A DNA stretch of 64,000 bases. Source: Doryteuthis pealeii (Eukaryota > Mollusca > Cephalopoda > Myopsida > Loliginidae). The notes beneath the pieces are model-generated. The model was not told the DNA's origin. It was given only the letters and a program-made list of their open reading frames with translations, and made no database searches. The DNA lies in contig CM042181.1 in the NCBI GenBank assembly GCA_023376005.1, positions 26,155,042 to 26,219,041 on the forward strand, read 5' to 3'. The position numbers and the translations under genes were made by a program. How positions within the stretch are numbered: position 1 is the first letter of the stretch; each line of letters starts with the position of its first letter. Below, piece by piece: positions 48,897-61,540 of the stretch.

Positions 48897-49463
48897 ATTA
48901 ATTGTAGAATTTTCAATTTATATTTATTATTGTTAATTCAATATCTGATAGAATTATTTCATGGGAAAAGTTTAAACTTAAGTAATTAGCATGGGAGCTT
49001 TTGCAAAAATAATATATTCATATGAATATTTATTACATGTAAAAAGCTTTGTCACATTTATAGGAAATTGATTTTATTTAGAATATAAATATATCAATGT
49101 TTGTAACTGTCCAATAAATTGGATGATACACCTTTTGAATTACAAATATTTCACCAATAGTTGACTTATTTATATAAATGTGTAATCTTTACTAATTAAA
49201 ATATACTTTAAAAATGTTTAATATACTAGGCTTAAGGTCTACTAAAAGTTGGTATTTTTATTAACTGAATTGATTTAAAAAAAAAGAAAGAAATAACATT
49301 AAAAAAAAAAAGTCAAAACGTTTATTTCATTTGGTTAATATTGTTAGAATCCAATTTGATAGTTTTCTGTTTATATAGTCATATTTGTATTTTTAATATC
49401 ATGTTTACTTGTGTTGTTTATTCATAACTTTTGATTCATAAATCTGTCTATAATTAGAAACTA

Positions 49464-49635
49464 TTTTGTTAATTGGAGTTCAAATTCTGAATGAGGTTGT
49501 TTGCATTTCACATAATGCGTGATACCTCTAAGAGGGGTATGAATCCAACTATTTTCCCTCAGCAATAGGTAAATAATAGGTCAAACTGGGCTCTTTAACC
49601 TTGTTATGGCAACCGGTCTAGGAGAAGGAAAGTTG
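49464..49635 (+). mobile_element. SINE1 fragment
   Basis: Lacks the A-box. It starts at TTGGAGTTCAAATTCTGAAT and ends at CCGGTCTAGGAGAAGGAAAG, where other copies continue to the 3' tail. Confidence 0.65.
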
Positions 49636-50289
49636 TTGATCTGGAAAGGAATAGGCTTCACCAGGCTATTTCTGCTGAAGACATACATAAGTAGCATCCC
49701 CATGACCAAACCAGGTTATGGGATAAGTCTAAGTTTATATTATTGTAAATGGCTTTAAAGTTGCTTGTGTTGGTTCACTTTTATAAGAGCAACATCCTCA
49801 CTGCGAAGATTCTTTTCTTTTTATTTTATAGAAAAATGTAATATAATAAGTGAAAAATTTTGTTCATCTCTGGTTTGCTTTGTACTCACTTGTTTTTAAA
49901 GAGTACAACTTTTAATTGGCAAAAATAAAATAAAAAATTAGATTAAATTGAAAAAATATCATTTAAGTGTAAAAAATTTGAGTTTTTTTTTCTTTGTTCA
50001 AATCCTTGAACAGAAAAATTCTTTTCATCTAATTTTAGCCTTTCTTTGCAGATTTTAATGTTGATATAAAAATATATTTACTTGGTAACTTCTTATGGAA
50101 CATAATTTATTATACAGTGATGAAAATCTAAAAATCATAGATGTGAATAAAGATATTGATCAGTTTTAAGTTGGAGTAATAATTTGTCATCTCAATAGTT
50201 ATGTATCAATTTGAATATTAATGGTTTAAAAACAAAAAGATGAAAATGTTCAATAAGGCTTAGAGATTATATGATAGGAACATAAAGCC

Positions 50290-50745
50290 ATATAACGATA
50301 ATGTAATTTATTGTGTACAGTGCTCAGGTGCACCACAACTCATCAAAGTCTCATGTCATGTACACAGAATAATGTTGTGTCAGGAACATGAACAGTTCAC
50401 AGTAGTAATATGCATGCATGTATGTATGTGTGTGTATGTGGAGAGTGGCATCAGGTATAGTGTTGGCGGACTACAGGAAGCATGGAGGCTTTGAAAGATT
50501 CAGTGCTCTGGCAGCCTACAACAGATGCAGGCAGTTTATTCCATGTCTCCGCAATTCTGAGCGTGAAAAAATGTTTCCGAAAGTCACGTGAACAGTGCTG
50601 TTTTCTGACTTTGTAGGCATGCCTGCGTGTATTGGAGAGATGGAGATCAAAAAGGTGCTCAAGGTTGCTGTTGTTAAGATGATTAATGACCTTATGAAAA
50701 GAGAGCTTGAAAAGTCTGTATTTCAAAAGTGAAGAGCACATTACT
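50290..50745 (-). pseudogene. 5'-truncated non-LTR retrotransposon (LINE) remnant, ORF2 C-terminus
   Basis: The minus strand reads open for 96 residues from 50741 to 50451 and matches the C-terminal tail of reverse transcriptases of jockey/CR1-type LINEs: an Arg/His-rich stretch, RDFRKHFFTLRIAETWNKLP, then a STESFKASM-like block before the stop. A stop lies four codons upstream of the Met, so only the tail of the ORF remains. About 160 bp of likely 3' UTR follow leftwards, to an AATAAA-like signal near 50310. The assignment rests on motif recognition only. Confidence 0.65.
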
Positions 50746-52830
50746 TTCTTTTAAGTTTCAAGGTGATTAACAGGGAAATTGAATGAACATGTAAGTCATT
50801 GCATTGTGATTTTCTTTGTCCAACAAGACAAGGAAATAGGCAACACTTTTATCTATAAAATAGGCTAATTTTTGTAATATGGCTGGCTGTAACTAGTATT
50901 TCCTGTATTCTATGTATTTTTGGAATTAAACAAGTTGCTTCCACACATACAATATTAAACATTTAAAGTTGGCTATTGATTGGTTGAAATAACATCAACA
51001 AATTCAATTGTCTAAACAAACATTAAAGTATTACCTGATCTTTTCAGTTTTCTAAACATACAAAGACATGGGGGAAAATAAGAAATAATATTTGTTTTCT
51101 TTCAGTTCTCTTCTGCAACATGAGTAGATTAGCATGCTCTGCCAGTGTCTTTTGTGATTTGCTTATTAGTTGTTGTTTTTTTCTTTGGTTTGTTTCATAT
51201 TTTAGATTTTGTTTTTCAACAACTTTTGGTGGCATTAGTAATTCTAAGTATAAACACAACTTTTTGCTTCATAAAATTCAAAGAATATGAAGTGAAATTT
51301 TGTTTTGTTTATACAATATTCTCTTGAAACAGATTATTTTGAATTGGTCCAAATTATTTTACTGTCATTAATCAGATATAATAAACCAAATCACACACAC
51401 ACACACACACACGCACACACATGTGCACACACACACACACAAGATATAATAAACCAAATTAATGTCAATGAGATAATCTGATAATCTGATTCTTGATTTT
51501 TCAAAAGCAAATTTCAAAATTGTTTCAAATTCTGATTTAAAAATGAAATCTGGAATTTTTGATATTTGTTACTTACAAATCTCCAAAAGATTAATAATGA
51601 CACCAAGAGATTTAAAAAAAAAGATTTTTTTCTTTTTAAATGTAAAAGAAATCAAAGAATGAATTTTTCTTTTTACTTAGCTAAATCCAGATTATTCTCT
51701 CTTTCTTATCAGTCCACACAGCACGAAGCAACAATATTTATTTCTTCAGTTGGACGCTACTCCTTCCTACCCCTTCCTCCTCTCTTTTTTTCCTTTTTTT
51801 TCTTTTAAATTTTTATTTAGCATATATTTCTTTGTCTTTGAGAAATTCCTGATGTCATAAAAAGAATCTGATCATTTGGGATTCTCTCTATGTGTGTGGC
51901 TTTCTCTTCCTTCCAAAATAAAATTAGTTCTTTGCAGCTTTGTGTGCTTTTTTTCCTTTTTTTTTTTTCCTTCTTTTCTTGTTTTTTGTTTACTTGGCTG
52001 GTGCCTGGCCAATGTCTTTTTTTTTTTATCTTTCATTAACCTAGAACTTCTTAGTTTGATCATTTTCTGAGAAACAAATAAATCCAATATTTTGATGACT
52101 TTGTAAGAAATTGGCATTTGTAAATACGCATTCCTATCATTAAATAATGAAAATAATAAAACTAATTTTAGGAGCAAAAAGCTGAATTTATTTTTAATTC
52201 TGTTTTTTAAAGATTTTTATTGATTGACTAGTTGTTATAAAGATTTGCCACCTACATTAATTACCAACTTTTTGTATGATTAAAATTGAATGATTGTGCA
52301 AGATGAAATAGAACTCTCTAAATCTTTCATTATTAATATGGCTTTTTGAAGTTATTGTCAAGAAAATTAATATAAACATTTATTAAATTTTGTAACTACT
52401 CTACATGTTCTATAAAATATATTGTATAAATTTAAAATAGGTAATTTGAGAAAATTAGATTTTGTATTTTAATTTCAAATTCAATTTAAACATAGAAGAC
52501 TTCAGCTTGGTTCTTTTGATAAATTGATATTTATTAAAATGCTGTATTCTACTTTGCTAAGTGTTTTATATTAATGGTTAATTTATTTTAAATATTTTCA
52601 TGGATTTTTAAAGAGTATTAAAATTGATATTAAATCAAAATTAATTCTGATATTATGTATAGTTATGTGATTTGAAACTGATTTGAAAAATTCCAAGAAA
52701 AATAACCAAAGGCCAGGAAAAAAAGAACTCCTCCGACCCCTGATTAAAACATGTCTATTTATTGCTTATTATTTTTGCTATGCTTTTGATGACTGTACAT
52801 TTGTTCACTTTGTTTCTCCCTTTCCCACAG
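50746..52830. other. Intronic sequence before exon 4a
   Basis: The CA microsatellite near 51400 and T/C-rich tracts at 51770-52030. The 101-codon Lys-rich minus frame is low complexity. Confidence 0.55.
51374..51459. repeat. (CA)n microsatellite with 18-bp flanking direct repeats
   Basis: AGATATAATAAACCAAAT stands at 51374-51391 and again at 51442-51459, with an interrupted CA run between the two copies. Confidence 0.8.
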
Positions 52831-52933
52831 ATCCGTGGTCATAATGTAGCTAAATTGGATCCATTAGGAATTGCTTCTGCAGATTTAGATTCTGAAACTC
52901 CACCAGAACTTATTCTGACAAACTATGGACTGG
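52831..52933 (+). CDS. OGDH: OGDH alternative exon, Ca2+-motif version (here '4a')
   Basis: This 103-nt exon encodes 34 residues plus the first base of a Gly codon. It starts [13 protein letters not shown], the conserved continuation of IIRSYQ in OGDH, and includes [12 protein letters not shown], an acidic ADLD motif equivalent to the one implicated in Ca2+ activation of animal OGDH. The acceptor is a pyrimidine tract ending TTTCCCACAG; the donor is G|GTATGT. It enters in phase 0 and leaves in phase 1, as in vertebrates, where the next exon begins within a Gly codon (G|FYGL). Codon use is AT-rich: 5 of 34 third positions are G or C. A second version of the same exon lies 3.6 kb downstream. 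The Ca2+ function is inferred from the motif. Confidence 0.93.
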
Positions 52934-53284
52934 GTATGTATAATAATAAAAAAAGAAAATAAATAAAAAAAAATAGCCATTCCACCAGATATGGGTCATC
53001 CTTTTCAAGCTGGTTATACTGCTGTGTCACCATTTTCAGGTTTTAGAATATCTTCCTGTTTACTGCATTTAATTTGTCCACTGACAATCACCATCACTAT
53101 CATCATCATTATTATCACTCTATTCATTTTTATACCCACTGAAAGAAAATTATTTTGTATTTCTAAACTGGCTACCATAATTTAGGCGTCTTAGTGCTCA
53201 TATAAATGGTAATAGATATATAAAAATTCTGTCAAATTAGTTTTCATATTTTCTCTTCTATTCTGTCCCCAACTATGGGTTATT

Positions 53285-53365
53285 GTTTTTTGACAAAGAT
53301 GGCTTTGGCATTAAATAATCCACGAAAGTTGATATGCCATTAAACAAAGAAACCAAAACAAAGAA
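53285..53365 (+). repeat. Repeat B 3' tail, solo
   Basis: GGCATTAAATAATCCACGAA, GTTGATATGCCATTAAACAA and an A-rich end, 350 bp downstream of exon 4a. Confidence 0.6.
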
Positions 53366-54299
53366 TTATGTCAAATATTTTATCCATATATTATTCAAAC
53401 ATTAATAAATATTACCGTATTAAGTTATTTTAAAAAAGAATTTATATAGTTTTACCATATTTGCTGGAGTAAAATGAAATAAATTTTGTAACATTTCTCA
53501 GGTAATTATCATTTTCCTCTTTTCAATCCATTAAGCTGAACTGTCATTTTTTTTTTTTAAAGATGCAAAAAAATAAATAATTTTGAATAAGGTGGGACTG
53601 ATATGTCAATTATGATTGATTGCACACCATTAAAAAGAAAAAAAAAATTGTTTTTTCTTAAATTATATAGTTGTCAGCCTATCCTCCCTACATTACTTGG
53701 CTCTAGTTATTTATGCAAGTCAGCCTTTTCCCATATGTAGGTTATTAAATCCAATTACTGTTCCACCATGACTGATCATTTGGAGGCTGGCTACCAACAG
53801 TTACTGTCTGGACAAAGCAACCCTGGTTGACTCTATTCAGTCACCAGAGTAAGGTAGTGTCCATAAATGAATTCAAATGTATTGTACTGTAAGGGTTCAT
53901 ACAGTGATGCAAGGTCTGCATACATTTATTGTAAATATAAAGTATACTTAGTTCATATATAAATAAAGTTTTTTTTTTTTAAATACAAGTAGAACATTTT
54001 GATCTGGTCATTTTAAAAGTAGCTTGCAAAAACATATATTGTATATATAAATAAATATATTTAGCATTTTTAATACAAGTAGATTTTGACCGGGTGCTTG
54101 CAAGCTGAAAAGGGGAGATCACTCCTGGTATATAGTTTGTAGTATTATCTAAGCAACAAATTGAATAAATCAAAAGAAAAAATGTCATAAGTTAATATTA
54201 TCAGTTCTTCCATCGCTTTGACAGCAGAAAAATGAATTACAGTGTTAGGGATCACATCAAAAAACATGATTGTTAATGTGTTTAATCTTGGATTCAGGA

Positions 54300-54460
54300 T
54301 TTATTCAAGAATGAACTTATAAATACACCAATGTGGCTTAGCCAGCAAAAACCTACATTAATTTAGCTCTGCACAGATACTGGATGCTGTGCAGATGGGC
54401 TTTCAGAGGAGCGATGGCTGATAGAGATGGGTGGGAAGGAAGAGGTATTGAGATCCATGC
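54300..54460 (-). repeat. Repeat A fragment
   Basis: A reverse-oriented piece: AATACACCAATGTGGCTTAG, CCAGCAAAAACCTACATTAA and GATACTGGATGCTGTGCAG are reverse complements of the central part of the family. Confidence 0.55.
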
Positions 54461-54519
54461 TGTTGATCATGATTACTTTTAAGCAGCACTACACAAAGTG
54501 GTGGTAAGCATACTAGTGC

Positions 54520-54592
54520 TGTTAAACGCTGCATTAAATAATCCGAAAAGGGTTGATATGCTGTAAACAAAATAACCAAACCACCAACCATT
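54520..54592 (+). repeat. Repeat B 3' tail, solo
   Basis: GCATTAAATAATCCGAAAAG, GGTTGATATGCTGTAAACAA and an AACCAAACC end. Confidence 0.55.
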
Positions 54593-55601
54593 ACTACTGA
54601 ATAGAGAGTTTGTTTCTTGCTGGATTCCCTATACTTGTGATTTCCCATGGAGAATGGGTTGGGTAAATACCTATTTAATCCAGCAAAGTTTCCATTGATT
54701 GAAGCATCTCTAAAAACTCCTTGGAAAAATGGGAAACTACCTCATTGTATTTCTTTTAATGTCCTCAATATTCTCAAATCTTACTCAATTTAAGGAAGAA
54801 TTAAAAATTGCATAGAGCTGAAGGTTTATTCAGTATGGAAGGTGTTGCACTTGCACAGTCCTGTGTTTCAACCAAAAACATTTAAGAAAAGACTGACTTC
54901 ATATTGGCATGATGATATTATAGATTTATTATACAAGTTTGCTCAGCTGTGCATACATTTTCATTTGAATTTTAAAATTAGAAAAACTTTTTGGTCATAC
55001 ATCATATTGCACTATTTCTTTCTTTAAAAAATATTCTTAAAATTATAGACCTATATTTGTCTTTGGGTCAATTAAAACCTTTCCTAAATTTCCCTCTATA
55101 AAAATTTACCATTTTTGTATCTCAATTAATTAGTGATATTCCTTTTGATGCTGGTTATTGTGTTTGTCAGTGTATAAAAGATGCAGTTGCAGGCTCATTC
55201 TGTTCTCTGAACATGGAAATATTTCTATATAAAGGTTTGGAGACCAAACAAAAACTTTGAACATTTTTGTACATTATTTACTAAAATTTTGGAAACAGAT
55301 TGTCTGTAGGTAGATAGAGAGAAAAAAAAGAAAAAAGAAAAAGAATCTGAACATTTAACAAAACACATTTGTGCAGTGAAAAGATCAATAAAAAGTTTAT
55401 TAAGTTTTTATTTTGTTTGATACTTTTACAAGGATTTCTTATCAGAATATTTTTACATTTTCATCTTCAGGAGACATTTGCAAAATAATTTTCATTATTT
55501 CCCTCATCTGCAGAATTATAAAAGATATATTTTAGATATATATATTTTTTTACTTAATATTTGATACTCCCCTCATAAAAAAAAAAAGAAAAACAATTAG
55601 T

Positions 55602-55803
55602 TGGAGGTGCGTGGTATAATGGTTAGTCGTAGGAAATGGACACATCGACCTGAGTTCAAATCCTGGATGAAGCTACAGTTCGCATAGCGCTAATACCTTT
55701 GTGAAAGGTATGAATCCAACTACCCTCCCTCCAGCTGTGGGTACATAGTAGGCCAGACTGGGCTCTTTAACCTTAGCAACCAGTCTAGGAGAAGGAAAAC
55801 TCA
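55602..55803 (+). mobile_element. SINE1 copy between the alternative OGDH exons
   Basis: The A-box-like GTGGTATAATGGTTA is at 55611-55625 and the B-box-like GAGTTCAAATCC at 55652-55663. The body ends at GGAGAAGGAAAACTC. It lies 770 bp upstream of the exon 4b acceptor. Confidence 0.75.
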
Positions 55804-56380
55804 GCTTGGAGTGGTCACTACTAGAATTGGCTCAGTCCTAATTAGTGATCTGTTTCACTAATTTTAGAAAAAATTTTTTTTTTTATAATGAATGGTAGGG
55901 GGTGCAGTTAACATAACTTTTTCGATTTTTAATTTTTTTTCTATAATATGCTTTTGATACTTTGATCTCATGGATATTGTCAAATACTAATAATAAAAGG
56001 TTTAATATAGCAACCCTTTTCTTTCTTTCAAAGTTAAATGAGGATTTAGATTCCTAATAAGGAAATTAAAACAGAATTTTCATCACGGTATAATTTACCA
56101 CTATATTGTTTTTGCTGCATCATTGTGTTGCCATATTTTCTTGGCTCTAAATTTAATCTTTTTTTTCCCTTTTTTTTCTCTCATAGTTACAAAAGAAGTA
56201 AATCTTTGTAAACGAGAATATATGGGTCGAAAATATTTTTCCTCCTGTATACTTTGTAGTCCATCTTGTTAAAAATCAGTATTGATTCTACTGTTCAAAA
56301 TGTTTTTCTTTTTTCTTTGGTCTCTAACCCTGCTGCATGCTAAACAAAACATTAACTTGAATTTTCTTTTTTTCTTACAG

Positions 56381-56569
56381 CTTTCAGTTCCCTCTTGGAC
56401 TAGCTATGGCCACGGCTACAGTCTCCTCCTCCTCCTCCTCCCTTCCTCCTCCTCCTCCTCCCTTCCACAGGTCTTAATCTGCCTCAGTGTATCAAAGGTG
56501 CATCTGTTGCTCCATTGCATCCTCCTCCTCCTTGCTAATGTCTCTGTTTTTTGATTTCTTTCACACTAG
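56381..56569 (+). promoter_or_regulatory. Upstream decoy acceptor and pyrimidine-rich control segment before exon 4b
   Basis: A strong acceptor-like site (GCTAAAC branch-like sequence near 56340, pyrimidine tract, TTCTTACAG ending at 56380) lies exactly 189 nt before the exon 4b acceptor. Its use would extend exon 4b in frame but run into TGA at 56552-56554. The segment contains two (CTC)n-type runs (about 56426-56462), a plausible target for pyrimidine- or C-binding splicing factors. A TGCATG (the Rbfox recognition sequence) lies at 56334-56339. The regulatory role is inferred; a functional poison exon is possible but unproven. Confidence 0.4.
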
Positions 56570-56669
56570 ATCCGAGGTCATGAGCTAGCCGCGGTTGACC
56601 CTCTTGGCGTAGACATGCGGTCAGACGGACCCACAATGTCTGAACTTTTAACCAACCACTACAGCCTTG
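56570..56669 (+). CDS. OGDH: OGDH alternative exon, version lacking the Ca2+ motif (here '4b')
   Basis: This 100-nt exon encodes 33 residues plus the first base of a Gly codon. It starts IRGHELAAVDPLG, so it is homologous to the exon at 52831-52933, then diverges to VDMRSDGPTMSELLTNHYSL. The ADLD acidic cluster is absent, although the ends of the two exons are alike (LTNYGL versus TNHYSL). The acceptor is TTTCTTTCACACTAG, with a TGCTAAT branch-point-like sequence about 35 nt upstream; the donor is G|GTAAGA. Phases are 0 in and 1 out, identical to the other version. Third positions are GC-rich compared with its partner (17 of 33). The intact frame and good splice sites argue for a functional alternative exon rather than a dead duplicate. 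Confidence 0.9.
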
Positions 56670-59394
<2,725 letters not shown>

Positions 59395-59460
59395 ACTTTG
59401 GCATTAAATGGCCAGAAAAGAGTTGATATTCCATAAAACAACTGATCAACCAACCAACAG
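59395..59460 (+). repeat. Repeat B 3' tail, solo
   Basis: TGGCATTAAATGGCCAGAAA, GAGTTGATATTCCATAAAAC and an AACCAACC end. Confidence 0.55.
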
Positions 59461-59792
59461 GTTCATAGGTCATCTTATCTACTTATTAAAAATAACTAAA
59501 TCCAAGAAAACACACATTACTTGAAGTAACTATTTTAAAAGAAAGAATAAAACAAAGATAAGGACATACATTTTTTGTGATTTTACCTTTTCTGTTGATT
59601 AAATCTAATTTATCTTTTTAGAAAAGATTATATTCTACTCTTATATAGAATAGAAAGTATGGTGTCTTTTCTTGTACATGGGAGGGGGGAATCATGACTT
59701 TTCACAGCTTCTTTTATCAGAATATTACCATGACTAATCTTGGGAGAAATAGTGGAGTGGTTTCCCATTACCTTCTCCAGTTTTTAATTCAG

Positions 59793-59890
59793 TTTTCCTT
59801 CTCTCAAATTGGTTGCACACCTCCAAAATTAGAGAGCCCAATCTGCTATTTTACCTATGGCTGGTGGATTAATCTCTTTTGAAAACTCTA
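59793..59890 (-). mobile_element. SINE1 fragment
   Basis: About 95 bp in reverse orientation: TCAGTTTTCCTTCTCTCAAA, AGAGAGCCCAATCTGC, ACCTATGGCTGGTGG. Both ends of the family are missing. Confidence 0.5.
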
Positions 59891-60792
59891 ACTCATTTTA
59901 ACAATTCCATTTTCCACCCTAATAATTGTTATTAGTAATTTCCACAACTCCATTTTTATATTCTAATATTGAAGGTTGTTGATTGTCTTGTAAGGGGGAA
60001 CAGGTCAAACATTAATTTTTTTTTATAGCCAAATTTTGAATAATTAAAAAAAAAAATAAGAGACTCCAATTCCTTTGTAAATAAGATATATATATATCGT
60101 TATAAATATAGTGATATAAATAGAAGTTTGATTTTTTAATAGTTTTCATATAGATGAATCTAATGAATGTATTTTGTTTTTATTAACCTGAATTGAAGTG
60201 TGCCATATTAACTTTCTCATTTTTTGGTCTTATAAAAAAAAAAAGAAAAGAAAGAAACCTTTCTAACTTTCTTCCACATAGTTTGTCTGCGTTAGGAAAA
60301 AAAAAACCCCAACTCCTTTTGCTTTTTCTATTTTGTTAATTTTTTTGTGACCAGATTTCCAAGTGAATCATTTTAACAATTGATTGTGCTTACTAATCCA
60401 TAACATGCAGCAGATCAACCACAAAAATCTTTTTTTTTTACCTTGCTCATTTTAAATTTATATCATTTAAAAAAAAAAATCAACTTAAAAATGTGTGTAT
60501 ATGGTTCTACAGTTTTATTAAATGATAAATACAATTAAAACTTTAGATAGATAATGGAATTTGCTGCTTATGCTAAAATTGCAAAGCTCTCCTTAACAGA
60601 TAGAGCACTCTTAGCAGCCTTTATATGATTATATCTAAAAATTCCCTTTCTTAAGTGGCTTGTGTTCATAGCTTTGTGGTAGAGGCTCTGACTGATGAAA
60701 AATTGGTTGAGTGTTGATCTCGGCCTAATGCAGCCTGCAAGTCTATTTGTACTGAAGAGCTGTGAAATGGTGAAACAGGCCTGTATGTGGAT

Positions 60793-60796
<4 letters not shown>

Positions 60797-60834
<38 letters not shown>
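60797..60834. repeat. (AT)n microsatellite
   Basis: About 19 AT units. The 84- and 114-codon frames crossing it on opposite strands depend on the repeat. Confidence 0.9.
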
Positions 60835-60838
<4 letters not shown>

Positions 60839-61004
60839 ACCTTGTTTATCATTTGGGCCACCAGTATAAGAAAAACAAGAAGGCTTGAATATATAGACTT
60901 AAAGATCATCAAGAAGAAATACTCTGGTTTAAAAAAAAAAACTGCTTAAATAATGTAAATATATAATGTATGTGTGTCTAGATAAAAAAAAAACAATAAT
61001 ATAT

Positions 61005-61300
61005 TTTAATCATTATCAAGGCATAGTGATAGCACAAATTCACTTGACTCTCACCAGCCCTTCTTATCAGCCATTGCTAAGTCCTCTAGATGCCAGTGTT
61101 TGTATAGAGCTGATAAATATAAGTTTATACTGATCGACTAACACTGGTGTGTCCGTGTGTAGAAACTCATTATAGAACATTATGAGTTCATCCTTACTTC
61201 TCCATCATGTCTTGCTCGGAAAGTTTTTGGAGGTAAATGACCATAAAGCTGTTGCTTTGTAGGATGCCGCTTCCAGGATTTGTTCAAGATGGCAAAACCT
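61005..61300 (+). repeat. Repeat A copy
   Basis: A forward copy with small deletions: ATCAAGGCATAGTGATAGCA, CGACTAACACTGGTGTGTCC, and AGGATGCCGCTTCCAGGATT. It ends near TTGTTCAAGATGGC. Confidence 0.65.
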
Positions 61301-61467
61301 TTGGAATTAAACAGGATTATTTTTCAGTCATGAATTAACCAAACCTAATCAGTCTTTGGAATCTAACCAGAATCATTTTGGTATGAGATCTAAGGAATCT
61401 AATCTTTTTATTTTTACTGAATACCATTGTTACACTGTAAATTCAATGGCTGAAATGAAGTGGGCAG

Positions 61468-61540
61468 TCCCTGTGGTGTAGTGGCTAATATGCTGGACTG
61501 CAACATCATAGACAAGAAATAGGCATTCTATATAGCATAC
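61468..61540 (+). mobile_element. tRNA-like SINE head fragment
   Basis: GTCCCTGTGGTGTAGTGGCTAATATGCTGGACTGC resembles a tRNA 5' half with an A-box, but no T-arm GGTTCAAATCC follows, so it is a SINE2-like fragment rather than a tRNA gene. Confidence 0.4.

Larger units (their letters stand above)
44522..52830 (+). other. OGDH: OGDH intron between common exon and exon 4a
   Basis: This 8309-bp intron begins GTGAGA and ends CCCACAG. It contains repeat A copies near 45000 and 46260, a repeat B tail near 46960, two SINE1 copies (48627, 49464), a LINE remnant on the other strand near 50500 and a CA microsatellite near 51400. I saw no further coding exon in it. When exon 4b is used instead, splicing would run from 44521 to 56570 and span 12 kb. 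Confidence 0.85.
52934..56569 (+). other. OGDH: OGDH intron between alternative exons 4a and 4b
   Basis: This 3636-bp intron begins GTATGT and ends CACTAG. It holds two repeat B tails, a fragment of repeat A, one SINE1 copy (55602-55803), and, in the last 240 bases, a TGCATG, a CTCCTC-repeat tract and a second strong acceptor-like site. It is far longer than the usual minimum intron, so exclusion of double inclusion by steric hindrance is unlikely. Confidence 0.8.

Noticed and set aside
51872..52177. 101-codon Lys-rich frame on the minus strand and a 64-codon partner on the + strand
   Set aside because: Low-complexity T/C-rich DNA; no splice or family support.
53490..53510. Second recursive splice site (TTTCTCAG|GTAATT) between 4a and 4b
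   Set aside because: Weak pyrimidine tract and a poor donor compared with the site at 12838.
5259..55803. SINE1 heads as tRNA genes
   Set aside because: They have A- and B-box-like sequences but no full cloverleaf, and all carry the same non-tRNA body.
56282..56554. 90-codon frame upstream of exon 4b
   Set aside because: Hydrophobic Leu/Ser runs arise from CTC repeats. It is of interest only as a possible exon extension, not as a gene.
61468..61540. Possible tRNA gene
   Set aside because: A-box-like half present, but no T-arm or acceptor-stem pairing; read as a SINE fragment.
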